In this document: one piece after another, positions 1 to 10,326 of the stretch
Position numbering within the stretch: position 1 is the first letter of the stretch
Layout of the letters: every line of letters begins with the position of its first letter
Origin: Flavobacteriaceae bacterium
Lineage (GTDB): Bacteria > Bacteroidota > Bacteroidia > Flavobacteriales > Flavobacteriaceae
Reading direction: 5' to 3'
Assembly: GCA_947457615.1 (NCBI GenBank)
Contig: CANGWK010000004.1
Location: 1-64,000, forward strand
Length of the DNA stretch: 64,000 nt
Notes under the pieces: model-generated
Seen by the model: only the letters and a program-made list of their open reading frames with translations
Databases searched by the model: none
What the model was told of the DNA's origin: nothing
Program-made: the position numbers and the translations under genes

Positions 1-207
1 AGTGGATTACAAAATGATTTTAGCGCAAAAATTTATATATTTGACCGCTACGGAAAACTAGTGAAACAAATCAGTCCGCAAGGGCAAGGATGGGATGGAA
101 CTTACAACGGAATTTTATTGCCATCAACCGATTACTGGTTCACCGTAGATTATAGCCAAGCGGCAGCTTACAAACAATTTAAAGCGCATTTTACATTAAA
201 AAGATAA
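1..207 (+). CDS. C-terminal end of a secreted protein with gliding-motility-associated / T9SS type B sorting domain (5' truncated by window)
   Basis: Frame +1 reads ...KIYIFDRYGKLVKQISPQGQGWDGTYNGILLPSTDYWFTVDY...FKAHFTLKR stop; IFDRYGKL...WDGxYNG...DYWF is the type B CTD signature. Confidence 0.85.
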   Translation, partial: SGLQNDFSAKIYIFDRYGKLVKQISPQGQGWDGTYNGILLPSTDYWFTVDYSQAAAYKQFKAHFTLKR

Positions 208-232
208 AAAAATAAATACATATTATTTACTT

Positions 233-263
233 AAAAAGTGCTGGAGAGATCTAGCACTTTTTT
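233..263. terminator. Bidirectional intrinsic terminator between convergent genes
   Basis: AAAAAGTGCT-(10 nt)-AGCACTTTTTT hairpin with A/T tracts on both sides. Confidence 0.75.
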
Positions 264-281
264 GTGTGATAAAATAATTTC

Positions 282-971
282 TTATTCTAATATAAAACTT
301 ACAGAAACAGTTGCAACAACTTCAATTTCGCCAACTGCAAGTGTTTCTTTTGGTGCAGTATTTTCAGAAATTTCTTTATCAGCAAGCGCCATATACATTG
401 GCTGAGGAAAATAAGCTTGAGTATTATCATTAATTAAAATGGCTTTACCTATTTTTTGATTCAATACCGAAACATAGTCTTCGGCTTTGTGTTTAGCTTC
501 TTTAATGGCTAGTTTTCGTGCTTCCGATTTGTATTCTTCTAATTTTGAAGACTTAAATTCTACATTGCTAATAGTATTAATTCCGTTATCAACCAGTCCC
601 ATCATCAAGCTATCGTATTTAGAAATATCTTTTAAAATAATCGTTAAAGATTGAGAAGAGCGGTAGGTATTTTTCTTTTTTTCATAATCGTAGTTTCGGT
701 TTAAACTAACATTCGCAGTTTTAAAATCGGTTACTGGGATTCCAAAATTCTTAATAAATTTCATTACTTTATCTACTGTGTCGTCGTTTAGTTTTTTAAC
801 TTCGGTGACGTCTTTTCCTAAATTTTCTACTCCGAAATTAATAACAATTTGATCTGGTTTTACATTAATCTTTCCTTCTCCCGAAACCGAGATTTGAGGG
901 ATTTGTAATTTTTCTTGAGCATTTAATAAGATGCCGAACATTGCAAATGCAATTACTATTGCTTTTTTCAT
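282..971 (-). CDS. SIMPL domain (DUF541) periplasmic protein
   Basis: Signal peptide then QISVSGEGKINVKPDQIVINFGVE, typical SIMPL start; family-size ORF. Confidence 0.85.
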   Translation of the reverse strand: MKKAIVIAFAMFGILLNAQEKLQIPQISVSGEGKINVKPDQIVINFGVENLGKDVTEVKKLNDDTVDKVMKFIKNFGIPVTDFKTANVSLNRNYDYEKKKNTYRSSQSLTIILKDISKYDSLMMGLVDNGINTISNVEFKSSKLEEYKSEARKLAIKEAKHKAEDYVSVLNQKIGKAILINDNTQAYFPQPMYMALADKEISENTAPKETLAVGEIEVVATVSVSFILE

Positions 972-1016
972 AATAGATATATTAAATTTTGTAAACTAGT
1001 TCAAAATGTATGCCAA

Positions 1017-1664
1017 TTATAATTTGCCTTGCTTTGCCATTACCGACATGATTATAATTGGAATGGTTAAAATAACCACCATAAAGGTGTTTTCTTGAAG
1101 TATTTGAGGATGAACAAGAATAGAAAAAAGATAACCGCCAATAGCGCCGCCAAAGTGTGCTGTATGTCCAATGTTATCATTTTTGGCTTTCATACCATAG
1201 ATTGAATACAACAAATATCCAATTCCGAAAAGGTAAGCAGGGATTGGGATGGGAATGAAAAACAAAAATATTTGTAAACTTGGATCCAACAAAATTGCCG
1301 AATAAATAATTCCTGTTACTGCTCCAGATGCACCAATAGCACTATAATTATAGTCTTTTTTGTGTATTAACAAAGTTAGCATGCTTCCAAATATTAAACT
1401 CGCAAAATAGATTAATAGAAAGGAATAATTTCCTAACGCTCCAGACACTACCGGAGCAAAAACATAAAGCGTAAACATATTAAATGCCAAATGCGAAATG
1501 TCGGCATGGAGAAAACCTGAGGTAACCATTCTTATTTGTTCTCCCTTTTGAATACTTCCAATATGAAACTGGTATTTTCTGAAAAAATAAGTATCCTCAA
1601 ACCCTTTAAAACTTACAATTACATTGATAGCAATTAAAACAATTAAAAATATAGTTGTACTCAT
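1017..1664 (-). CDS. Rhomboid family intramembrane serine protease
   Basis: GASGAVTG catalytic Ser motif and HTAHFGGAIGG catalytic His; multiple TM segments; start chosen at internal ATG (MSTTIFLIV). Confidence 0.9.
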   Translation of the reverse strand: MSTTIFLIVLIAINVIVSFKGFEDTYFFRKYQFHIGSIQKGEQIRMVTSGFLHADISHLAFNMFTLYVFAPVVSGALGNYSFLLIYFASLIFGSMLTLLIHKKDYNYSAIGASGAVTGIIYSAILLDPSLQIFLFFIPIPIPAYLFGIGYLLYSIYGMKAKNDNIGHTAHFGGAIGGYLFSILVHPQILQENTFMVVILTIPIIIMSVMAKQGKL

Positions 1665-1740
1665 GGTGTTTATTTTAGGTAAAAATAACAATTGTTGTTT
1701 AGGTTTTGTTAAACAAAAGTTATAAAATTAACTTAAAATG

Positions 1741-1748
1741 TATATTTG
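1741..1748 (+). promoter_or_regulatory. Bacteroidota-type -7 box (TATATTTG)
   Basis: Exact TAnnTTTG match 16 nt upstream of ATG at 1764. Confidence 0.45.
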
Positions 1749-1763
1749 CATAAAATTATAACA

Positions 1764-2639
1764 ATGCAGCTTTTACTTTATGTGCTTATTTATCCTATTC
1801 TTTGGCTAATTTCAATTTTGCCATTTCCATTACTGTATCTTTTATCGGATTTTGTTTATGTGATTTTATATTATATAATTGGCTACCGCAAAAAAATTGT
1901 TCGAGAAAACTTGGCTAAAGCTTTTCCTAATCTTTCTGATAAAGAAAGATTAATTATTGAAAAAAAATCTTTTCACCATTTGTGCGATGTATTTATTGAA
2001 ATGATAAAAACATTAAGCATTTCAAGAGCTGAAATGGATAAAAGGTATGTTTTTACTAATCTTGAAGCCTATTTAGATTTAGAAAAGAAAGGAAAAAGTA
2101 TTGCTTTGTTGTGTGCTCATTACGCTAGTTATGAGTGGGCAGTATCAATGAACCATCATATAAATTTTATTGGTTATGGGATTTATAAAAAAATCGCAAA
2201 CAAGTATTTTGATAAATTAGCTAAAGATATTCGGTCTAAGTTTAAAGCTGTTTTGATTACCACTAAACAAACCAAACCAACAATAGAATACAATGCCAAA
2301 CACAATATTTTAGGTATCTATGGTTTTGCTAGTGATCAAACACCAAGACATTCTGACAATTTATATTGGGATACTTTTTTAGGAATTCCAACTCCTATTC
2401 ATATTGGTGCTGAAATGCTTGCCAAACGATACGATATGAATGTTATTTATTTGAGAGGGAAAAAAGTTAAACGTGGTTATTACGAAGCTACTTTCGAAGT
2501 ACTTTCTGAAGACATAAAATCAGTTCCCAATTATAAGATTTCAGAACAATTCATGCGTAAAGTAGAAGAACAAATCTATGAAGCTCCTGAATTTTATTTG
2601 TGGACACACAAAAGGTGGAAACACAAGAAGTTAAATTAA
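1764..2639 (+). CDS. Lysophospholipid / lipid A acyltransferase family protein
   Basis: N-terminal TM, HHLCDVFIEMIKT and ALLCAHYASYEW (HxxxxE-type) pattern, YRKKIVRENLAKAFP; ATG start inside the supplied TTG-started ORF. Confidence 0.85.
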   Translation: MQLLLYVLIYPILWLISILPFPLLYLLSDFVYVILYYIIGYRKKIVRENLAKAFPNLSDKERLIIEKKSFHHLCDVFIEMIKTLSISRAEMDKRYVFTNLEAYLDLEKKGKSIALLCAHYASYEWAVSMNHHINFIGYGIYKKIANKYFDKLAKDIRSKFKAVLITTKQTKPTIEYNAKHNILGIYGFASDQTPRHSDNLYWDTFLGIPTPIHIGAEMLAKRYDMNVIYLRGKKVKRGYYEATFEVLSEDIKSVPNYKISEQFMRKVEEQIYEAPEFYLWTHKRWKHKKLN

Positions 2640-2649
2640 CAATTGATAA

Positions 2650-4320
<1,671 letters not shown>

Positions 4321-4376
4321 TTACCAGTTTCGTTGGTTTTTTTACCTACACAAATTTGTCAATCCTTGACTGTTAG

Positions 4377-5150
4377 TTATTGTTTGCTTTCTTTTTTTAA
4401 TGCCAATTCCAATCCTTCATAATCTAATAAAACCTTAGATATTTGTCCTTTTTTATCCAAAATAAAATGAGTCGGAAATCCGCTTAAATGCAATGTTTCA
4501 TTCATGTATTTTTTCATATTTGGAACTACTGAATAAGAAAGTGGTTTTTTTGCTAAAAAAGTACGAAGCTCTTTAGGAGCATCTTCTGCTAAACTAATGA
4601 AAATGATATCTTTTCGGTTTTTGTATTGGGCAACTAATTTATTAACTGAAGGAAATTCTTTTATGCAAGGAGCACAATGAATAAACCAGCATTTTATTAC
4701 TACAATTTTCCCTTTTATTGATTCGTTAGTGATGGTGTTTCCATTTAAATCGATGAAAGAAAAGGCAGGAAATGATTTTCCTTCCATTTTGAAGTTTTCT
4801 AATTCCTCTACAGCAAGTGCCGTTAAACTGGCTTTTATACTGCTATCTGTGCCAGGTAAAATTTTAAAAAGTTGGTAATAGATTAATGAACTAGAAGAAT
4901 TTAATTTTATTGGGATATACTCTCCAGTAGTGAGTTCATTTAAAAAAGTGTCTTTATTAATTTCTTTAGCCTCAGCATCTAGAGCTACAAAATCAGTTGA
5001 CAGAACTATGTTTTTTCTTTGGTATTCTAGCCATGTTGCGTAATTCTTTTGAATAACAACCGGATCTAATTCAGGTTTTCTGTATTGGCCTTGGCTAAAA
5101 GAAATAGTATAAAAGAAAATAAAGAAAATTATAAAAATTAATTTTCGCAT
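4377..5150 (-). CDS. TlpA-like thioredoxin-fold protein
   Basis: Signal peptide, WFIHCAPCIKEFP CxxC, GFPTHFILDKKG cis-Pro region. Confidence 0.88.
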   Translation of the reverse strand: MRKLIFIIFFIFFYTISFSQGQYRKPELDPVVIQKNYATWLEYQRKNIVLSTDFVALDAEAKEINKDTFLNELTTGEYIPIKLNSSSSLIYYQLFKILPGTDSSIKASLTALAVEELENFKMEGKSFPAFSFIDLNGNTITNESIKGKIVVIKCWFIHCAPCIKEFPSVNKLVAQYKNRKDIIFISLAEDAPKELRTFLAKKPLSYSVVPNMKKYMNETLHLSGFPTHFILDKKGQISKVLLDYEGLELALKKESKQ

Positions 5151-5215
5151 TGAATATTATTTTGAAATCAAAAGTACCTAAAAAAGCTGAAAATTAACAG
5201 AATATTACAAAACAT

Positions 5216-5260
5216 TTTGTTTAATATTTTATTTTATTAGTTAAACAAAGTTTATATTTG
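5216..5260. promoter_or_regulatory. Promoter with TATATTTG box and candidate operator inverted repeat TTTGTTTAA-N16-TTAAACAAA
   Basis: Inverted arms 5216-5224 and 5241-5249, followed directly by TATATTTG at 5253-5260, upstream of the TetR-like gene. Confidence 0.45.
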
Positions 5261-5288
5261 CAATTCAATTATCTTCAATAAAAACCAA

Positions 5289-5960
5289 ATGGAAAAAGTT
5301 ATTAAAACTACTAGTAAAAAGAAAATGATAGATGATAATTTTATTATTTCCAAATTCATGGATTATGTTTTGAATGCTAACGAAGAGCCAAAAAAAGTAT
5401 TCTTATTTTGCAAAGAAATCCAGATTTCTGAGGCAGATTTCTATACTTTTTTCGGTTCTATAGACGCTTTAAAGAAACAAATCTGGTTAAAGTTTTTTGA
5501 GAATGCAATACAATTGATTGAGAAAGAAGAAGCTTACGAAGGGTATACCGATAAAAATAAATTACTTACTTTATATTTCACTTTGTTTGAATTATTTACT
5601 GCAAATAGGAGTTTTATATTGTTTTTACTTCCTAATAATAAAGAAGCTTTAAAGAACTTGAAGAGTTTATCGCTTTTCAGAAGTAATTTTAAATCGCATG
5701 TAGTTGCACTTATAGAAGGCGGGAATTCTGAATTATTTAAAAAATCGGCGACGATTACAAATCCTATTTTGTCTGAAGGAGCATGGATTCAGTTTTTATC
5801 AATATTAAAATTTTGGTTAAACGATACTTCTAAATCCTTTGAATCTACAGATATATTAATAGAAAAATCCGTTAATACTGTGGTAGATATTTTAGATACC
5901 AAACCATTAGAAAGTTTGTTTGATTTGGGTAAATTCCTTTGGAAGGAAAACAAATTATAA
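5289..5960 (+). CDS. TetR/AcrR-like transcriptional regulator
   Basis: N-terminal HTH-like EIQISEADFYTFFGSIDALKKQIWLKFF; all-alpha C-terminus. Confidence 0.7.
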   Translation: MEKVIKTTSKKKMIDDNFIISKFMDYVLNANEEPKKVFLFCKEIQISEADFYTFFGSIDALKKQIWLKFFENAIQLIEKEEAYEGYTDKNKLLTLYFTLFELFTANRSFILFLLPNNKEALKNLKSLSLFRSNFKSHVVALIEGGNSELFKKSATITNPILSEGAWIQFLSILKFWLNDTSKSFESTDILIEKSVNTVVDILDTKPLESLFDLGKFLWKENKL

Positions 5961-7270
5961 TGAAAACACTTGATAAAATTCCTACCGGTAAAATTGAGCG
6001 CGCAAGCCAATTAATTAAAACTGGATTTAAAGTCGGAGGAAATTATGCCGCGTATTATGGAGAAAAAATAGTGAACCCTTCTTTAAATAAGGACAAACTA
6101 AATGAAAATAATGCAGAAGATATTTATGACGGTTTAAAAAATCTAAAAGGAAGTGCTCTTAAAGTTGCTCAAATGCTGAGTATGGATAAGAGTATTATGC
6201 CCCAACAGTATGTTGATAAATTCTCATTATCACAGTTTTCGGTTCCGCCCTTATCTGCGCCCTTAGTAAGAAAAACCTTCAAAAAATATTTAGGGGACTA
6301 CCCTGAAAGCATTTTTGATACTTTTACTCCCGATGCTGTAAATGCAGCTAGTATAGGTCAAGTTCATAAAGCTACCAAATACGGCAAAAATTTAGCTGTT
6401 AAAATCCAATACCCAGGAGTTGCTGACAGTATTAGTTCTGATTTGGCATTAGTAAAACCCTTTGCTGTTCGTATGTTTAACATTAAAGGAAAAGATTCTG
6501 ACAAATATTTCAAGGAAGTTGAAGATAAATTACTTGAAGAAACGGATTATATTTTAGAATTAAAGCAAAGTCTAGAAGTTTCTGAAAAATGCAAGCACAT
6601 TGCTAATCTTAGATTTCCGACTTATTATCCAGAACTTTCTTCCGAGAAAATTTTAACTATGGAATGGATGGATGGCGAGCACTTGTCTGAGTTTACATCT
6701 CATAACAAAGACCGTGAAAATGGTGATAAACTAGGGCAGGCATTGTGGGATTTTTATATGTATCAAATTCACCATTTGAGAGAAGTACATGCCGATCCGC
6801 ATCCCGGAAATTTTTTAATTGATAAAGATTCCAATTTAATTGCAATTGATTTTGGATGCATCAAGAAAGTACCTACAGAGTTTTATTTCCCTTATTTTGA
6901 ATTGTCAGATCCCCTTGTTATAGGAAATCCAAAGTTATTTAATGAAAAACTTTACGAATTAGAAATTCTCCGTAATGACGATACCAAAGAGGAAATCGAA
7001 TATTTTACTAAATTGTTTTATGACTTATTAAGTTTGTTTACAAAACCATTTCACAGTGATTTTTTTGATTTTTCTGACGAAGTTTTCTTTGGACAAATTG
7101 CAACAATAGGCGAAGAATTTGCCAAAGACACCCAACTTCGAAAAATGAATGGCAATAGAGGATCCAAGCATTTCCTATACATTAATAGAACTTTCTTTGG
7201 CCTTTATAATTTATTAAACGATTTAAAAGCTAGGGTAAATACTAAGACATTCGAAAAATACATAAAATAA
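5960..7270 (+). CDS. AarF/ABC1/UbiB kinase family protein
   Basis: GSALKVAQMLS (KxGQ-like), AASIGQVHKA, VKIQYPG, HADPHPGNFLI, AIDFGC; TAATG overlap with upstream gene. Confidence 0.92.
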   Translation: MKTLDKIPTGKIERASQLIKTGFKVGGNYAAYYGEKIVNPSLNKDKLNENNAEDIYDGLKNLKGSALKVAQMLSMDKSIMPQQYVDKFSLSQFSVPPLSAPLVRKTFKKYLGDYPESIFDTFTPDAVNAASIGQVHKATKYGKNLAVKIQYPGVADSISSDLALVKPFAVRMFNIKGKDSDKYFKEVEDKLLEETDYILELKQSLEVSEKCKHIANLRFPTYYPELSSEKILTMEWMDGEHLSEFTSHNKDRENGDKLGQALWDFYMYQIHHLREVHADPHPGNFLIDKDSNLIAIDFGCIKKVPTEFYFPYFELSDPLVIGNPKLFNEKLYELEILRNDDTKEEIEYFTKLFYDLLSLFTKPFHSDFFDFSDEVFFGQIATIGEEFAKDTQLRKMNGNRGSKHFLYINRTFFGLYNLLNDLKARVNTKTFEKYIK

Positions 7271-7273
7271 AAA

Positions 7274-7329
7274 TTTAATTGACTAGTCCTAAATAATCGT
7301 AATAGATTATTTAGGACTAGTCAATTAAA
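7274..7329. repeat. Perfect inverted repeat, 25-nt arms, 6-nt spacer
   Basis: TTTAATTGACTAGTCCTAAATAATC (7274-7298) gtaata GATTATTTAGGACTAGTCAATTAAA (7305-7329). Confidence 0.9.
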
Positions 7330-7351
7330 AAAAATAGAGTTATTTTGCAGT

Positions 7352-8281
7352 ATGTTAAAAGTTGAAAACATCACCTTTTCTTATCTAAAAGAAACCACTA
7401 TATCTAAAAGTTCTTTTACTTTAGATTCTGGAAAAACGCTTGCCATTATTGGTGAAAGTGGCTGTGGAAAAAGTACGATATTAAAGCTCATCTATGGTTT
7501 ATATGACTTAGATGAAGGGCAGATTTTCTGGAAAAATTTAGAAGTTTTAGGACCCAAATACCATCTTATCCCCGGGATGGAATACATGAAATATTTAGCT
7601 CAAGATTTTGATTTGATGCCATTTATTACTGTTGCAGAAAATGTCGGAAAATACTTATCTAATATTTATCCAGAAACAAAAAAAGAACGCATAACTGAAC
7701 TTTTAGAGATTGTAGAAATGCAAGAATTTGCTAATGTAAAAGCCAAATATTTAAGTGGTGGACAAATGCAAAGAGTTGCCATTGCAAGGGTCTTGGCTTT
7801 AGAGCCAGAGGTTTTATTGCTTGACGAACCCTTTAGTCATATTGATAATTTCAGAAAAAATAGTTTAAGACGGAAGTTGTTTTCCTACCTAAAGCAAAAA
7901 CAAATTACCTGTATTGTTGCAACGCATGATAGCACCGATGTACTTTCGTTTGCAGATGAAGTTTTGGTAATGCAACAAGGGAAAATCATAGAACAAGGAA
8001 ATCCCGAATTTATTTTTAATAACCCCCATAGTCTTTATGTTTCCTCTCTTTTTGGAGATGTAAATGAAATTAAAATTAAAGGGAAAACACATTTTGTTTA
8101 TCCGCATCAATTAAAGGTTGTTTCAAATTCAGATATAAAAGTAACTGTTTCTACTTCTTATTTTAGAGGAAGTCATTATTTAATAGAAGCTATTTACGGA
8201 GAAGTGGTACTGTTTTTTAAAAGTCCAATTGATTATCCAAAAGGAGAAGTATTATTTTTGGATGTTGTGATTAAATTATAG
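7352..8281 (+). CDS. ABC transporter ATP-binding protein
   Basis: GESGCGKST, LSGGQMQR, LLLDEPF. Confidence 0.92.
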   Translation: MLKVENITFSYLKETTISKSSFTLDSGKTLAIIGESGCGKSTILKLIYGLYDLDEGQIFWKNLEVLGPKYHLIPGMEYMKYLAQDFDLMPFITVAENVGKYLSNIYPETKKERITELLEIVEMQEFANVKAKYLSGGQMQRVAIARVLALEPEVLLLDEPFSHIDNFRKNSLRRKLFSYLKQKQITCIVATHDSTDVLSFADEVLVMQQGKIIEQGNPEFIFNNPHSLYVSSLFGDVNEIKIKGKTHFVYPHQLKVVSNSDIKVTVSTSYFRGSHYLIEAIYGEVVLFFKSPIDYPKGEVLFLDVVIKL

Positions 8282-8849
8282 TATTTATAAAACTTACTAA
8301 TTGTTTAACTGCAATCCCACGGTGGCTTATAGAAGCTTTTTCTTGCATAGCTAGCTCAGCAAATGTTTTGGTATAACTTTCTGCTATAAAAATTGGATCG
8401 TAGCCAAAACCGTTTTCACCTTTTTTAATGTCTGTGATTTTTCCATTTATAATTCCCGTGAAAAGATGTTGCTCTCCATTTATATTTAAACAAATTACCG
8501 TTTTAAAATTGGCTTTCGTATTAGTTTCGTTTTTCAATGCCAAAATTAATTTATCCATATTATTACCATCATTTTTAGGTTCTCCCGCATAACGAGCAGA
8601 ATAAACCCCTGGTGCTCCATTTAGTGCTTCTACTTCCAGTCCTGAGTCATCAGCAAAACAATTTAATCCATATTTTTCGGTAACGTAATTGGCTTTTAAT
8701 ATTGCATTTCCTTCAATAGTATCGGCGGTTTCCGGAATTTCCTCTGTACATCCAATGTCTTGCAGACTTACTATTTCTATAAATGCAGGAATTAATTGTT
8801 GAATTTCTTTTATTTTGTTGGCATTGTTAGAAGCAAATACTAATTTCAT
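8271..8849 (-). CDS. rdgB: Non-canonical purine NTP pyrophosphatase, RdgB/HAM1 family
   Basis: FASNNANKIKEI, FADDSGLEVEALNGAPGVYSARYAG, GFGYDPIF, SHRG. Confidence 0.95.
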   Translation of the reverse strand: MKLVFASNNANKIKEIQQLIPAFIEIVSLQDIGCTEEIPETADTIEGNAILKANYVTEKYGLNCFADDSGLEVEALNGAPGVYSARYAGEPKNDGNNMDKLILALKNETNTKANFKTVICLNINGEQHLFTGIINGKITDIKKGENGFGYDPIFIAESYTKTFAELAMQEKASISHRGIAVKQLVSFINTII

Positions 8850-8873
8850 ATTTATGGTAACTATTGATTTGTA

Positions 8874-10154
8874 CTATTTTAAAATTACTTGAAGACTTTT
8901 GCTGTTTGTTGCAGTAGCCAATTTACAAATGTAAAGTCCCAATTGTAAATCACTAGCATCAATAGTTTGATAATTTACGCCAGTATTAAGGTTGTTTAGG
9001 GTTTGTTCTTTTACTAATCTTCCTAAAGTATCATAAATAGAAACAGATGTTTTTTGGTTTTCTTCCAATGAAAAAGAAAAATGTATTTGTTTATCTTGAA
9101 TCGGATTTGGTGCAATGGTAAAGTGGTTTGCATCAAAAGAATTTTCATTATTTGCTGCAGTATTTGTAGTCATTAACCAAATCATTCCGTTCATCAATAA
9201 TTTTTGATGATTTCCAGATGCATCTCCAGTATATCCAGTATATAATGTATCTCCGGTGTCCCCAGTACCATCATCAATGATAGAACTATCTCCAATAGCG
9301 AATACTTTTCCATTCTGATAAGTGGTAGCGGCAACAAGAACATTAGTTAATCCAGTTGTGCTTGACCCAGATTTAAAAACCAATCCTTTGGCAGCACTAT
9401 TGTTGGTTGTATTAATTGTCATAGTCGCACCACCAGTCCATAATACTTTTGTTGGAACTCCAAAGGTTCCATGAAAAATACTGTAATAGGCGTTTGTGGT
9501 TGTTAATGCTGCAAATGAAGTGGAGTTACCACTAATATCAGATAAAATATCAAAAGTGATTCCTAAACCATTATTTGCAACTCCGTTGTTGGTTAAAAAA
9601 TCATTCCATACAGTTGGTGGGTCATTTCCATCATTATTCCTGTCTGAACCAGCATGATCACAAATCATCATTAATCCCCCACCATTAGCAATAAAATTCA
9701 TAATTGCTATTTTTTCGGAGGTCGTAAAAAGGGTATTGGGTTCTGTCACTACAAATGTCTTATAGTTACTCAAATCCTGCACCGAATTTGTACCATAGGT
9801 AATGCTTCCATTGTAGGGTAAAGTTTCTACAGTATATCCTTGCTTTGCGCAATCTACTGCAATTGCCGAAATTCCACCTTCCCAAAAAGTTTCCAATGTG
9901 GTTGAAGTTATTCCGGATTGTGCAGGAGTAGGGATTCGTTGTGCGTAGGACGCTCCAGTTGTAGATCCCGCACTAACATAAGGAATATGTGTGGTACTAT
10001 TAAAATAAATATTATGAGCATCGGCGTCAATAATCCAATCGGCGTTTCCACACATTTCAGCTTTAGTAGCATCAAATAGAATTTTGTTTTGCGAAAAACT
10101 TGGAGTTGTAATACAAATAACAATTAATAACAAAGAAGATTTAAATATATTCAT
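8874..10154 (-). CDS. Secreted protein with GATase-like/ThuA-like N-terminal region and T9SS type A sorting domain
   Basis: Signal peptide; FIANGGGLMMICDHAG; C-term FTIAPNPIQD...GLYICKLATATNSKSLQVILK. Confidence 0.75.
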   Translation of the reverse strand: MNIFKSSLLLIVICITTPSFSQNKILFDATKAEMCGNADWIIDADAHNIYFNSTTHIPYVSAGSTTGASYAQRIPTPAQSGITSTTLETFWEGGISAIAVDCAKQGYTVETLPYNGSITYGTNSVQDLSNYKTFVVTEPNTLFTTSEKIAIMNFIANGGGLMMICDHAGSDRNNDGNDPPTVWNDFLTNNGVANNGLGITFDILSDISGNSTSFAALTTTNAYYSIFHGTFGVPTKVLWTGGATMTINTTNNSAAKGLVFKSGSSTTGLTNVLVAATTYQNGKVFAIGDSSIIDDGTGDTGDTLYTGYTGDASGNHQKLLMNGMIWLMTTNTAANNENSFDANHFTIAPNPIQDKQIHFSFSLEENQKTSVSIYDTLGRLVKEQTLNNLNTGVNYQTIDASDLQLGLYICKLATATNSKSLQVILK

Positions 10155-10292
10155 TAGATTTTTTTTTAAGGCAACTCACAAAAATAGTTCAATTTTATTT
10201 ATCTAAACTTAATCGATTCTTAAATTAGATAGTTTAACTAAATTTTTTATCTATTAGTTTTACAATAGTATTCAAAAAATTATTTTTATTAC

Positions 10293-10300
10293 TATTTTTG
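10293..10300 (+). promoter_or_regulatory. Bacteroidota-type -7 box (TATTTTTG)
   Basis: TAnnTTTG upstream of ATG at 10327. Confidence 0.4.
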
Positions 10301-10326
10301 CATTGCTTTTTAACAACATATTTATC

